Origin: Paraburkholderia unamae
GTDB taxonomy: Bacteria; Pseudomonadota; Gammaproteobacteria; Burkholderiales; Burkholderiaceae
Direction: 5' to 3'
DNA: 46,470 bases
NCBI RefSeq assembly: GCF_003268775.1
Contig: NZ_QLSU01000053.1
Location: 1 to 46,470 of the forward strand
Part shown: positions 1-7,822 of the stretch, in pieces
Layout of the letters: every line of letters begins with the position of its first letter
Numbering within the stretch: the stretch's first letter is position 1
Notes under the pieces: model-generated
Told to the model about the DNA's origin: nothing
Databases searched by the model: none
What the model saw: the letters and a program-made list of their open reading frames with translations, nothing else
Program-made: the position numbers and the translations under genes

Positions 1-443
1 AGGCCGTCGACGATCATGCTGTCGATGAGCTTCGCATCGCCCATGCGGAAGCCGTCGCGCGAGCCCGGCAGCACATGCGGCGCGGCGCTCATGTTCTCCT
101 GGCCGCCCGCGACCACGATGTCCGAGTCGCCGGCGATGATCGCGTTCGCGGCCAGCATCACCGCCTTGAGACCCGAGCCGCACACCTTGTTGATCGTCAT
201 GGCGGGCACGGCCGTGGGCAGACCCGCCTTGATCGACGCCTGGCGCGCCACGTTCTGGCCCGAGGCGGCCGTGAGCACCTGACCCATGATCACGTCGCTC
301 ACGTGCTCGGGCGCAACACCCGCGCGCTCCAGCGCCGCCTTGATCACGATGGCGCCGAGATCGGGTGCCGCCACCTTCGCAAGCGAGCCGCCGAATTTGC
401 CTACCGCCGTACGTGCGGCCGAAACGATCACAATGTCAGTCAT
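1..443 (-). CDS. phaA: Acetyl-CoA acetyltransferase (thiolase), N-terminal part
   Basis: Thiolase that condenses two acetyl-CoA into acetoacetyl-CoA, the first step of polyhydroxybutyrate synthesis, or runs in reverse in degradation. The window holds the first 147 residues; the gene continues off the left edge. The reading starts MTDIVIVSAARTAVG, the family's usual N-terminus, and the nucleophilic cysteine lies at residue 88 in NKVCGSG. An AGGAG ribosome site 7 bases before the ATG supports the start. The neighbouring phasin gene favours the PHB pathway, although Burkholderiales carry several thiolase paralogs, so the symbol is a likely assignment. The family is certain; the exact paralog is not. 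Confidence 0.93.
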   Translation of the reverse strand, partial: MTDIVIVSAARTAVGKFGGSLAKVAAPDLGAIVIKAALERAGVAPEHVSDVIMGQVLTAASGQNVARQASIKAGLPTAVPAMTINKVCGSGLKAVMLAANAIIAGDSDIVVAGGQENMSAAPHVLPGSRDGFRMGDAKLIDSMIVDG

Positions 444-582
444 GTTGAGCTCCTGCTCTGCAATTACGCTGGAATATCGAAGTCTTTAAAGCTGATCCGG
501 ACAGCACGGCGCCCTCGCCGCCCCACGATCACGATGGAGCGACGAAAGCGGCGCGGTGCCGCGGTCTGGCAGGAACGCGAAA

Positions 583-1149
583 TCAGGCCTTGGCCGTACC
601 GGCTGCCTTGGCGGCGGCCGGTTGCGCGACTTCGGGGACCGAAGCCGCAACGTTCTGAAGATTGCTCTGGGCCGTTTCGATGGCCTGGCGGGTCACGCCG
701 CGCATGGTCTCGGCGGCGTTGTTGACGGCGGCGAACGTCGAGTTCATGGCCGCGATGAAAGCTCCCGACCCTGCGGGTGCGTGCTGCGTGAGGCCTTCGG
801 AGAACGCCTTGAAGCGCTGCTCGTGCTCGCCGGAATGGGCCTGCGCCGCCTGCATCCATTCGTTGTGGGCATGCGAAGCGATGTCGAACAGATGGCGGCT
901 ATAGGAGGCGGCCTTCGCGGCGGCCTGCTGCGACGCACCGAGTTGCTGCGTGAAGAACTCCACCGGATTGCTGCTTTGCAGAGCACCCTTGAGCGTCGCT
1001 TCGCTTTCGGCCATGGCGGCCCGGCCAGCCTGGACATTGAGGTCGATCACGGCCTGCATGCTGTCCAGCATGGGCTTCGTGAGCGCGAAGAACGCCGTGA
1101 CGCCGGCCTGATAGTTTGCGCGGAATTGTTCGGGTGCGGTTACGGACAT
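583..1149 (-). CDS. phaP: Phasin family protein (PHA granule-associated)
   Basis: Small amphipathic protein of 188 residues that coats polyhydroxyalkanoate granules in the cytoplasm. It begins MSVTAPEQFRANYQAG and is rich in Ala, Gln and Glu with long predicted helices, as in the phasin_2 family, and ends in an Ala/Pro/Lys-rich tail. A start 24 bases further upstream is possible, but AAGGAG sits 8 bases before the ATG at 1149, so this one is preferred. It is followed by a thiolase gene on the same strand after about 140 bp. The long upstream gap (1150-1517) probably holds its own promoter. Phasins are commonly controlled by PhaR. Confidence 0.9.
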   Translation of the reverse strand: MSVTAPEQFRANYQAGVTAFFALTKPMLDSMQAVIDLNVQAGRAAMAESEATLKGALQSSNPVEFFTQQLGASQQAAAKAASYSRHLFDIASHAHNEWMQAAQAHSGEHEQRFKAFSEGLTQHAPAGSGAFIAAMNSTFAAVNNAAETMRGVTRQAIETAQSNLQNVAASVPEVAQPAAAKAAGTAKA

Positions 1150-1238
1150 CAGATATGCTCCTTGATTAGTCATACTAAAGAAAGCGCCAACCCCCGAAGG
1201 CCCGACTCGCGGCTGAGTCTCATGTTTGAAAACTTTTG

Positions 1239-1252
1239 CTGCATCGCCGCAG
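1239..1252. promoter_or_regulatory. CTGC-N6-GCAG inverted repeat upstream of the phasin gene
   Basis: CTGC and GCAG are separated by six bases, about 90 bp upstream of the phasin start. PhaR repressors of other bacteria bind CTGC/GCAG-type repeats with a shorter spacer. The short arms make this a weak candidate operator. Confidence 0.25.
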
Positions 1253-1476
1253 TCGATTTAGAGTGACCATTCTAAGACAGAAATTTAACAATTTTATGGA
1301 CGTGAAATTAAGTGAAAACCCTTAGCGTACGCATTCGGGTTCGGAACTTGCAGTTGTCAGGCAACCAGCCTTCAATTGCATTTAACTGTACGACAGGCGT
1401 TCGCACATGACCTGCTTGCGCAGCGAATACACAAAATAGCGACGGATTTTCGCCGCCGCGCCGTTGAAGTCTTTAT

Positions 1477-1493
1477 GGGGGCCGCCAGCCCCC
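1477..1493 (+). other. Short GC hairpin in the leader of the 1518 gene
   Basis: GGGGGC and GCCCCC enclose a five-base loop and are followed by TTT, 24 bases before the start codon. It could be a leader hairpin or a weak terminator. Function not determined. Confidence 0.3.
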
Positions 1494-1517
1494 TTTCCGC
1501 ATCAAGGGAGAGACATC

Positions 1518-1817
1518 ATGATTCGTCATTCGCTGCGCTCGCTGCTCGTTGCCGCCCTGCTCAGCGTCACCGCCTCGGCGGCGTTCGCACAAACCGTGAT
1601 CATTGCGCCGCACGCGCCGCCTGCACCGCGCGTGGAAACCGTGCCGCCGCCGCGCGCGGGCTACGCCTGGGACCCCGGTCACTGGCGCTGGGAGCGCGGC
1701 GCGTATGTGTGGGCACCGGGCCACTGGCAAACGGTGCGCGTGGGTTATCGCTGGGTGCCGGGGCACTGGGTGGACCACGGCCCGAACTGGCGCTGGGTGC
1801 AGGGCCATTGGGCTTGA
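1518..1817 (+). CDS. Exported YXWXPGHW-repeat protein
   Basis: Protein of 99 residues with a Sec signal peptide (about residues 1-24, ending SAAFA) and a mature part of four aromatic repeats: YAWDPGHW, YVWAPGHW, YRWVPGHW and WRWVQGHW. Such YXWXPGHW repeat proteins are frequent in Burkholderiales envelopes; their function is unknown. The start at 1518 is chosen because the signal peptide begins there and GGGAGAG lies just upstream. The gene precedes the sigma factor gene by 19 bp, and a second protein of this type (6246) closes the cluster, so both may be targets of the sigma factor. That link is inference. Confidence 0.85.
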   Translation: MIRHSLRSLLVAALLSVTASAAFAQTVIIAPHAPPAPRVETVPPPRAGYAWDPGHWRWERGAYVWAPGHWQTVRVGYRWVPGHWVDHGPNWRWVQGHWA

Positions 1818-1836
1818 AATCGGGCGTGAAGCGTGC

Positions 1837-2496
1837 ATGCCCGACGTCGAACCGAAGGACGACCATGATGGCCCGGCTGTGGACACACCGGCGCGCCGCG
1901 CCTTGAACGCCCCCGACGAACGCGAACCCGACGCCGACCCCGACGCCGACCTGGTCGCGCGTGTGGGCGCGCGCGACCCGCTCGCCGTGCGCGCGCTCGT
2001 CGCGACCAAGCTGCCGCGCCTGCTCGCGCTCGCCACCCGCATGCTGGGAGACCGCAGCGAAGCCGAAGACGTGGCGCAGGAGGCCTTCGTGCGCATCTGG
2101 AAGCAGGCGCCGCTCTGGCGCACGGGCGAAGCGAAATTCGATACCTGGCTGCACCGCGTGGCGCTCAATCTCTGTTACGACCGCTTGCGCGGACGCCGCG
2201 AAGAAACCGTCGACGACCTGCGCGCAGTGGCCGAGCCGATCCCCGATCCCGCCGCCGCGCCCGAGCAGCAACTCGAAGCGCGGGCGCGCGACCAACGCGT
2301 GCGCGCGGCGCTCGCCGCGTTGCCGGTGCGCCAGCGCGAAGCGCTCGTGCTCACCTACTATCAAGAGCTTTCGAACCTCGAAGCGGCCGGCCTGATGGGC
2401 ATCTCGGTCGATGCGCTCGAAAGTCTGCTGGCGCGCGCCCGGCGCACCCTGCGCGCACAACTGGCCGGCGGCGTAGCCGGTAAGGACTCCGTATGA
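1837..2496 (+). CDS. ECF-type RNA polymerase sigma factor
   Basis: Sigma-70 family factor of 219 residues, with an acidic N-terminal extension of about 40 residues. Region 2 is visible around DRSEAEDVAQEAFVRIW. Region 4 (LPVRQREALVLTYYQELSN, then a helix-turn-helix ending LARARRTLRAQL) is the -35 recognition part. There is no region 1.1 or 3, as expected for an extracytoplasmic-function factor. Its last bases overlap the next gene by four (ATGA), so the two are translationally coupled. The downstream membrane protein occupies the usual anti-sigma position. Its target promoters are not identifiable here. Confidence 0.9.
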   Translation: MPDVEPKDDHDGPAVDTPARRALNAPDEREPDADPDADLVARVGARDPLAVRALVATKLPRLLALATRMLGDRSEAEDVAQEAFVRIWKQAPLWRTGEAKFDTWLHRVALNLCYDRLRGRREETVDDLRAVAEPIPDPAAAPEQQLEARARDQRVRAALAALPVRQREALVLTYYQELSNLEAAGLMGISVDALESLLARARRTLRAQLAGGVAGKDSV

Positions 2497-2945
2497 CACC
2501 CGAACGTTTTCACACACTCGTCGAAGCCTACGGCGCAGACCCGCAGCGCTGGCCGCGGCACGAGCGCGCCGACGCGCTCGAATGGGCGCGCGCGCATCGC
2601 GCCGAAGCCGACGCGGCGCTTGACGAAGCCCTGGAACTCGACGACTGGCTCGCTCGCGACATGATCGCGCCACCCGCGCGCGCGCTGGTCGAGCAGATCG
2701 TTGCGCACGCACCGGGTCGCAAGCAAGCCGCGAAACGCCGCGAGTTCTGGTGGTCCGGCGCGGCCTTCGCGGGCGCGGGTCTCGCCGGGGCGCTCGCAGG
2801 CGCGCTCGTCATGTCGCTGCTGCTCCTTGGCGGCGCGGCTAGCGCGCCGCACGAGAGCAGTTATCTGGGCACGAGCTTCGGCGGGTCCAGCGCCGACTGG
2901 AACGCCGATTCGAACACCGCAGCCACCGACTGGAGCGAAGAATGA
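2493..2945 (+). CDS. Single-pass membrane protein, candidate anti-sigma factor
   Basis: Protein of 150 residues: a soluble, charged N-terminal part (about 1-84, starting MTPERFHTLVEAYGADPQRW), one Gly/Ala/Leu-rich membrane helix (about 86-116) and a short Ser/Asn/Asp-rich periplasmic tail. The start codon overlaps the sigma factor stop and its own stop overlaps the next start, so the three genes are one translational unit. Size, topology and position match an anti-sigma factor, but I see no zinc-binding HxxxCxxC motif. The anti-sigma role is inferred from context only. Confidence 0.7.
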   Translation: MTPERFHTLVEAYGADPQRWPRHERADALEWARAHRAEADAALDEALELDDWLARDMIAPPARALVEQIVAHAPGRKQAAKRREFWWSGAAFAGAGLAGALAGALVMSLLLLGGAASAPHESSYLGTSFGGSSADWNADSNTAATDWSEE

Positions 2946-3442
2946 ACGGCCGCTCATGGAAGCCCCTCCTCGTCGGCTCGGTGCTGCTCAACGTCTTTCT
3001 GCTCGGCGCGATCGCGGGCGGCGCGTGGCGCTGGTTCGCCGCCCACGGCGAGCCGCAGGCGCAGCCCGCACAGCACGTGGCCTTGCGATTCGCCACTGAG
3101 GCGCTTTCACCGGAGCGGCAGCAGCAGTTTGTCGAGGCGCTCAAGTCCTCGCGGCGCGAAGGGCGCCAGTTCGCGCGTGAAGGGCGTGACGGCCGCCGCG
3201 ACCTGCTCGAACTGCTCGCCGCGCCGCAACTCGACCGCGCCGCCATCGACGCCGCGCTCGCGCGCACGCGCACCGCCGATACTGCGCTGCGCGCCCAGGT
3301 GGAAAGCGGCGTGGTCGACTTCGCCGCCACGCTCACGCCCGCGGAACGCGTGACGTTCGTCGAAGGGCTCGAAAAACGCGGCCAGTGGCGCCTGCCGCCG
3401 CAACAGCAAAAGACCGTGAACGAGGCGAGCGGCGTGCATTGA
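2942..3442 (+). CDS. Periplasmic heavy-metal-sensor-like protein (CnrX/CpxP-type)
   Basis: Protein of 166 residues anchored by one N-terminal membrane helix (about 8-28), with a helical, Arg/Glu-rich periplasmic domain. The pattern of LSPERQQQFVEAL, then REGRDGRRDLLELLAAPQLD and later LTPAERVTFVEGLEKRG is that of the metal-resistance/periplasmic-sensor family that includes CnrX and resembles CpxP. It overlaps the preceding gene by four bases. With the sigma factor and the membrane protein it resembles a CnrYXH-like three-part signalling unit. Whether it binds metal is unknown; few His or Cys residues are visible in the domain. Confidence 0.75.
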   Translation: MNGRSWKPLLVGSVLLNVFLLGAIAGGAWRWFAAHGEPQAQPAQHVALRFATEALSPERQQQFVEALKSSRREGRQFAREGRDGRRDLLELLAAPQLDRAAIDAALARTRTADTALRAQVESGVVDFAATLTPAERVTFVEGLEKRGQWRLPPQQQKTVNEASGVH

Positions 3443-3531
3443 GCGTGCATCGAAAAAATTTCGTGGATGAGCGACGGATAACGCGCGCACCGAACGTTTA
3501 ACGGAAATACGCCAAGCCACGAGGAGCGCGC

Positions 3532-4980
3532 ATGGAAAGCCCGACGACCGCCCGTGCCGGCGCGATCGCCATGAACCGCTTCGGCCTGGGCACGCGCGCC
3601 GACGAAGCGCCACCCGCCGATGCGCGAGGCTGGTTGCTCGACCAGTTCGCCGCGTACGAGCCGCTGCCCGCCGCATGGCGCAACGAGCCGGGCGCGATGG
3701 CGCTCGCCGCGCGCTTTGGCGAGGAACGCCAGCAGGGCATGACGAGCGAAGCCGCGAGCGCCGCGGCAACGAATGCGAGCGGTAGCTCCGCCGATAATGC
3801 GCAGCAAGTCGCACGCCAAGCCGTCAACCAGGCCATCCGCCGCGAGAGCGTCGGCATCTACCGCAGCGCGGTCAACGCGCGGCTCGCGAGCGCCTTGCAG
3901 ACCGACACGCCCTTCGTCGAACGCCTCGTGCATTTCTGGTCGAATCACTTCGCCGTATCGGTCGACAAGGCGCTGATCGCGGGCATAGCGGGCGCGTTCG
4001 AAATGGAAGCGATCCGCCCGCATGTGCTCGGCAACTTCGCGGACATGCTGGTCGCCGTGGAGCAGCATCCGGCCATGCAGCTGTTTCTCGACCAGACACG
4101 CTCGGTCGGCCCGCAAAGCCGCGCCGCGCTGCGCGCCGATCAACGCGACCCGGCGCACAGGCGCGGCCTCAACGAGAACCTCGCGCGCGAGATCATGGAG
4201 CTGCACACGCTCGGCGTACGCACGGGCTACACGCAGGACGACGTGACCGAGTTCGCGCGCGCCCTCACCGGCTGGAGCGTGGCCGGGGTGCGCGGCCCGC
4301 AGCCGGGCAATGCGGCGCCCGGCGCGTTCGTGTTTCGCCCCGCGCTGCACGAACCCGGCACGCGCACGGTGATGGGCAAGCGCTACGACGAACCCGGCGA
4401 ACAACAGGCGCTCGCCATCCTGCACGACCTCGCGCAAGCCAACGCCACGAGCCGCCATATCGCATTCCAGCTCGCACGCCACTTCGTTGCCGACAACCCG
4501 CCGCCCGATCTCACGGAGCGCCTCGCGCGCGCCTTCGAGCAAAGCGGCGGCGACCTGCCCACGGTCTATCGCGCGCTGGTGGAAGCGCCGCAGTCATGGG
4601 CGCCCATCGATGCGAAGTTCAAGACGCCGTGGGAATGGACCGTTTCGTCGATGCGTGGCCTCGGCTGGCGCGAGCCGGGCGACATCAACGCCGCACCGTT
4701 GCTCACGCAACTAGGTCAGCCGGTTTGGCGGCCGGGCTCGCCCGCCGGTTATGACGATATCGCCGCGAGCTGGGCCGCGCCCGACGCGCTCGTGCGCCGC
4801 GTGGAAGTCGCGCAGCGCTTCGCGGCGCGCGTGGGCGACCGGCTCGATGCCCGCACGCTCGGCAGCACGCTCATGGGCCCCGCGCTCGGCGCGCCCACGG
4901 CCACAGCCGTCGCGCACGCCGAAAGCGCCTCGACGGCCATTGCACTGCTGCTCGTCTCGCCCGATTTCCTGAGGAGGTAA
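3532..4980 (+). CDS. DUF1800 family protein
   Basis: Protein of 482 residues. Recognisable blocks are NRFGLGTRADE near the N-terminus, VHFWSNHFAVS, NENLAREIMELHTLGV, and YTQDDVTEFARALTGW, all typical of DUF1800. No enzymatic activity is established for the family. There is no signal peptide, although the partner encoded directly downstream (DUF1501, 5 bp away) has a Tat signal; the two domains co-occur widely in bacteria. The start at 3532 follows GAGGAG and the product begins immediately before the conserved N-terminal block. A gap of 89 bp separates it from the metal-sensor gene, so it may have its own promoter. Confidence 0.9.
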   Translation: MESPTTARAGAIAMNRFGLGTRADEAPPADARGWLLDQFAAYEPLPAAWRNEPGAMALAARFGEERQQGMTSEAASAAATNASGSSADNAQQVARQAVNQAIRRESVGIYRSAVNARLASALQTDTPFVERLVHFWSNHFAVSVDKALIAGIAGAFEMEAIRPHVLGNFADMLVAVEQHPAMQLFLDQTRSVGPQSRAALRADQRDPAHRRGLNENLAREIMELHTLGVRTGYTQDDVTEFARALTGWSVAGVRGPQPGNAAPGAFVFRPALHEPGTRTVMGKRYDEPGEQQALAILHDLAQANATSRHIAFQLARHFVADNPPPDLTERLARAFEQSGGDLPTVYRALVEAPQSWAPIDAKFKTPWEWTVSSMRGLGWREPGDINAAPLLTQLGQPVWRPGSPAGYDDIAASWAAPDALVRRVEVAQRFAARVGDRLDARTLGSTLMGPALGAPTATAVAHAESASTAIALLLVSPDFLRR

Positions 4981-4985
4981 CCGGC

Positions 4986-6134
4986 ATGCTTTCCCGCCGC
5001 CATTTTCTGCGCGTTGCCGCAGCCGGCGCGGGCGCGATGCTCGTCGCGCCGCACATCGTGTTCGCCAGCGTGGAGACCGAACGCCGCTTCGTGTTCGTCA
5101 TCCAGCGCGGCGCGGCCGACGGCCTGAACATCGTCGTGCCCTATGCGGAGCCCGCGTATGCGACGCTGCGCGGCCCGCTCGCCATCGACATCGACAAGAC
5201 CGCGAAGCTCGACGGCACCTTCGCGCTGCATCCCTCGCTCGTGCAGACGGCGCAGATGTATCGCGCGGGCCAGGCGCTATTCGTGCACGCGATCGCCTCG
5301 CCCTATCGCGACCGCTCGCACTTCGACGGGCAGAACGTGCTCGAAACGGGCGGCCGCGCGCCGTACCAGGTGAAGGACGGCTGGCTCAACCGGCTCGTCG
5401 CCATGCTGCCGGCCACGCGCGAAAACGCCATCGCGCTCGCGCCCACCGTGCCGCTCGCGCTGCGCGGCGCGGTGCAGGTGAGCTCGTACGCGCCCTCGGC
5501 CCTGCCCAGCGCCTCCGACGATCTGCTCACGCGCGTCTCGGCACTCTATGAAGGCGACCCGCAGTTGCGCGGGCTGTGGGCCTCGGCGATGAGCGCACGC
5601 GGGCTTGCGGGCGACACGAGCGCCCGCCAGGACCCGGCGAGCCTCGGCAAGCTCGCGGCGAGTTTCCTCGCGCGCCCCGACGGCCCCCGAATCGCGATGA
5701 TCGAGACCGGCGGCTGGGACACGCATAGCGCGCAGAACGCGCGCCTCGCGAATCAGCTCAAGGCGCTCGACACGATGCTCGCCTCGCTGCGCGACGGGTT
5801 GGGCCCGGCATGGGACAAGACCACGGTGCTCGTCGCGACGGAGTTCGGCCGCACGGCGGCGGCCAACGGCACCGGCGGCACCGACCACGGCCAGGCTTCG
5901 GTGGCGATGCTCGTGGGCGGCGCGGTGGCGGGCGGACACGTTCAGGCCGATTGGCCGGGGCTGCGCGCCGCGGATCTGTACGAGGCGCGCGACCTCAAAC
6001 CCACGGCCTCGCTCGACGCGCTGATCGCAGGCGCGGCGGCGGAAAGCCTGGGGCTCGATCCGCAGCGCACGGCTGCGACGCTCTTCGCCGAAGCGGGTAC
6101 GCGACATGCGGCCAGCGGTTTGATAAGGGCGTGA
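4986..6134 (+). CDS. DUF1501 family protein with Tat signal
   Basis: Protein of 382 residues with an N-terminal twin-arginine signal (SRRHFLR followed by a hydrophobic Ala-rich stretch ending about residue 27), so it is probably exported folded to the periplasm. The body is of the DUF1501 type, distantly related to the alkaline phosphatase/sulfatase fold, with conserved blocks such as SHFDGQNVLETG, ETGGWDTHSAQN and TEFGRTAAANGTGGTDHG. The ribosome site GAGGAGG lies inside the end of the DUF1800 gene, so the pair is co-translated. No catalytic activity can be assigned. Confidence 0.9.
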   Translation: MLSRRHFLRVAAAGAGAMLVAPHIVFASVETERRFVFVIQRGAADGLNIVVPYAEPAYATLRGPLAIDIDKTAKLDGTFALHPSLVQTAQMYRAGQALFVHAIASPYRDRSHFDGQNVLETGGRAPYQVKDGWLNRLVAMLPATRENAIALAPTVPLALRGAVQVSSYAPSALPSASDDLLTRVSALYEGDPQLRGLWASAMSARGLAGDTSARQDPASLGKLAASFLARPDGPRIAMIETGGWDTHSAQNARLANQLKALDTMLASLRDGLGPAWDKTTVLVATEFGRTAAANGTGGTDHGQASVAMLVGGAVAGGHVQADWPGLRAADLYEARDLKPTASLDALIAGAAAESLGLDPQRTAATLFAEAGTRHAASGLIRA

Positions 6135-6245
6135 GCCGGACGAGACACGAACCAGCGCACGAACCAGCAACGAACAAACCCACGCGAAGAGGCCATTCAT
6201 CTATTCGGATAACGAAATAACTTCAATCAGTGGAGGATATTCATC

Positions 6246-6473
6246 GTGAAGACAAGACTGCTATACCCCGTTACCCTGCTCGCGGGCGCCACGCTGCTTG
6301 GCGGGTGCATCGTCGAACCCGCACGCCCGGCGCGTCCGCCGGAACCGCCGCCGCGAGTGGAAGCCGTGCCGCCCGCGCCGCCCCAACAGGGCTATACCTG
6401 GGTCAAGGGACACTACCGCTGGGAACGTAACGAGTGGGTGTGGGAGCCGGGGCACTGGGTGGCGGGGTATTGA
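6246..6473 (+). CDS. YXWXPGHW-repeat lipoprotein
   Basis: Lipoprotein of 75 residues that starts with GTG after a GGAGG ribosome site. The signal peptide ends in the lipobox LLGGC (Cys at about 20), followed by a Pro/Arg-rich linker and two aromatic repeats, YTWVKGHY and WVWEPGHW. It is the shorter relative of the protein at 1518, and together they bracket the sigma factor/DUF1800/DUF1501 block. Likely location is the inner leaflet of the outer membrane. Function unknown. Confidence 0.85.
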   Translation: MKTRLLYPVTLLAGATLLGGCIVEPARPARPPEPPPRVEAVPPAPPQQGYTWVKGHYRWERNEWVWEPGHWVAGY

Positions 6474-6600
6474 GCGGGCTTGCGGCGGCGTGCGCAAAGA
6501 GCGCCCGCGCCCCGCACGCCTCACCCCTGCGATTGCCCCCGACATTGTCTAGACTGGAACGAGTACGCACGCTTCCCCACTCGCGAAAGGAGAACCGGCA

Positions 6601-7812
6601 ATGCTGACGCAACGAACCAAGGACATCGTGAAGGCCACCGCGCCCGTGCTCGCGGACCACGGTTACGCCATCATCAAGCGCTTCTATACGCGGCTCTTCG
6701 AGGCTCATCCTGAACTGAAGAATGTCTTCAACATGGCGCACCAGGAACAGGGGCAGCAACAGCAGGCGCTCGCGCGCGCCGTCTATGCGTATGCAGAAAA
6801 CATCGAAGACCCCTCCAGCCTCTCGGCCGTGCTCAAGAACATTGCCAACAAGCACGCAAGCCTCGGCGTGCTGCCCGAGCACTACCCGATCGTTGGCGAA
6901 CATCTGCTGGGCGCGATCAAGGACGTGCTTGGCGAGGCGGCGACGGAGGACATCATCTCCGCATGGGCGCTGGCCTACGGCAATCTCGCCGACGTGCTCA
7001 TGGGCATGGAAAGCGAACTGTATGAAGGTTCGGCCGACAAGCTCGGCGGCTGGACCGGCTGGCGCAAGTTCGTCGTGCGCGAGAAGCGGTCCGAAAGCAG
7101 CGTCATCACCTCGTTCGTGCTCGAACCGGCCGACGGCGGCCCGGTCGCGAACTTCGAACCGGGCCAGTACATCAGCATCGGCGTGAACGTGCCCGCACTC
7201 GGCTTGCAGCAGATTCGCCAGTACAGCCTGTCCGACATGCCCAATGGCCGCAGCTACCGCATTTCGGTGAAGCGCGAGAGCGGCGGCCCGCAACCGGCGG
7301 GCTATGTGTCGAACCTGCTGCACGACCACGTGAACGTAGGCGACGAGGTGAAGCTGGCCGCGCCTTATGGCAGCTTCCATATCGACGTGAAGGCGAGCAC
7401 GCCCATCGTGCTGATCAGCGGCGGCGTGGGCCTCACGCCGATGATCAGCATGCTCAAGAAAGCGCTTCAGGACCCGAAACGCAAGGTCGTGTTCGTGCAC
7501 GGCGCGCGCAACAGCGGCGTGCACGCGATGCGCGACCGGCTGCGCGAAACCGCCGCCACGAATTCCAGCTTCCACCTCGTGGTTTTCTATAACGAGCCGC
7601 TGCCCGGCGACGTGCAAGGACGCGATTACGACCACGCCGGACTCGTGGATATCGGCCAGATCAAGCCGGCCATTCTGCAACCCGACGCCGATTACTACCT
7701 CTGCGGGCCGATTCCGTTCATGCGCATGCAGCACGACGCGCTAAGGAATCTCGGCATACACGAGACGAAGATTCACTACGAAGTCTTCGGGCCCGATCTG
7801 TTCGCGGAATGA
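6601..7812 (+). CDS. hmp: Flavohemoglobin, nitric oxide dioxygenase
   Basis: Enzyme of 403 residues that oxidises nitric oxide to nitrate with O2 and NAD(P)H, protecting the cytoplasm from nitrosative stress. The globin domain (about 1-140) has the heme-ligand His85 (NKHASLG), distal Tyr29 (RFYTRLF) and Gln53. The reductase part follows, with the FAD-binding block RQYSLSD and the NAD-binding block GGVGLTPM, and it ends in YEVFGPDLF. AAAGGAG stands 9 bases before the ATG. The gene is monocistronic; it converges with the antiporter gene with only 10 bp between. No NorR or NsrR site is evident upstream. Confidence 0.97.
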   Translation: MLTQRTKDIVKATAPVLADHGYAIIKRFYTRLFEAHPELKNVFNMAHQEQGQQQQALARAVYAYAENIEDPSSLSAVLKNIANKHASLGVLPEHYPIVGEHLLGAIKDVLGEAATEDIISAWALAYGNLADVLMGMESELYEGSADKLGGWTGWRKFVVREKRSESSVITSFVLEPADGGPVANFEPGQYISIGVNVPALGLQQIRQYSLSDMPNGRSYRISVKRESGGPQPAGYVSNLLHDHVNVGDEVKLAAPYGSFHIDVKASTPIVLISGGVGLTPMISMLKKALQDPKRKVVFVHGARNSGVHAMRDRLRETAATNSSFHLVVFYNEPLPGDVQGRDYDHAGLVDIGQIKPAILQPDADYYLCGPIPFMRMQHDALRNLGIHETKIHYEVFGPDLFAE

Positions 7813-7822
7813 GCGCCGACAC

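Larger units (their letters stand above)
1150..1517. other. Intergenic region between the divergent phasin and YXWXPGHW genes
   Basis: No coding sequence is supported here. The part next to the phasin gene is AT-rich (about 1225-1320) and suits a promoter. It contains the inverted repeat CTGC-N6-GCAG at 1239-1252. The part next to the 1518 gene holds a GC hairpin at 1477-1493. Confidence 0.6.

Noticed and set aside
2839..4542. Long minus-strand frame opposite the metal-sensor and DUF1800 genes
   Set aside because: Composition is that of a reverse-frame artefact, and the plus-strand genes are clearly coding.
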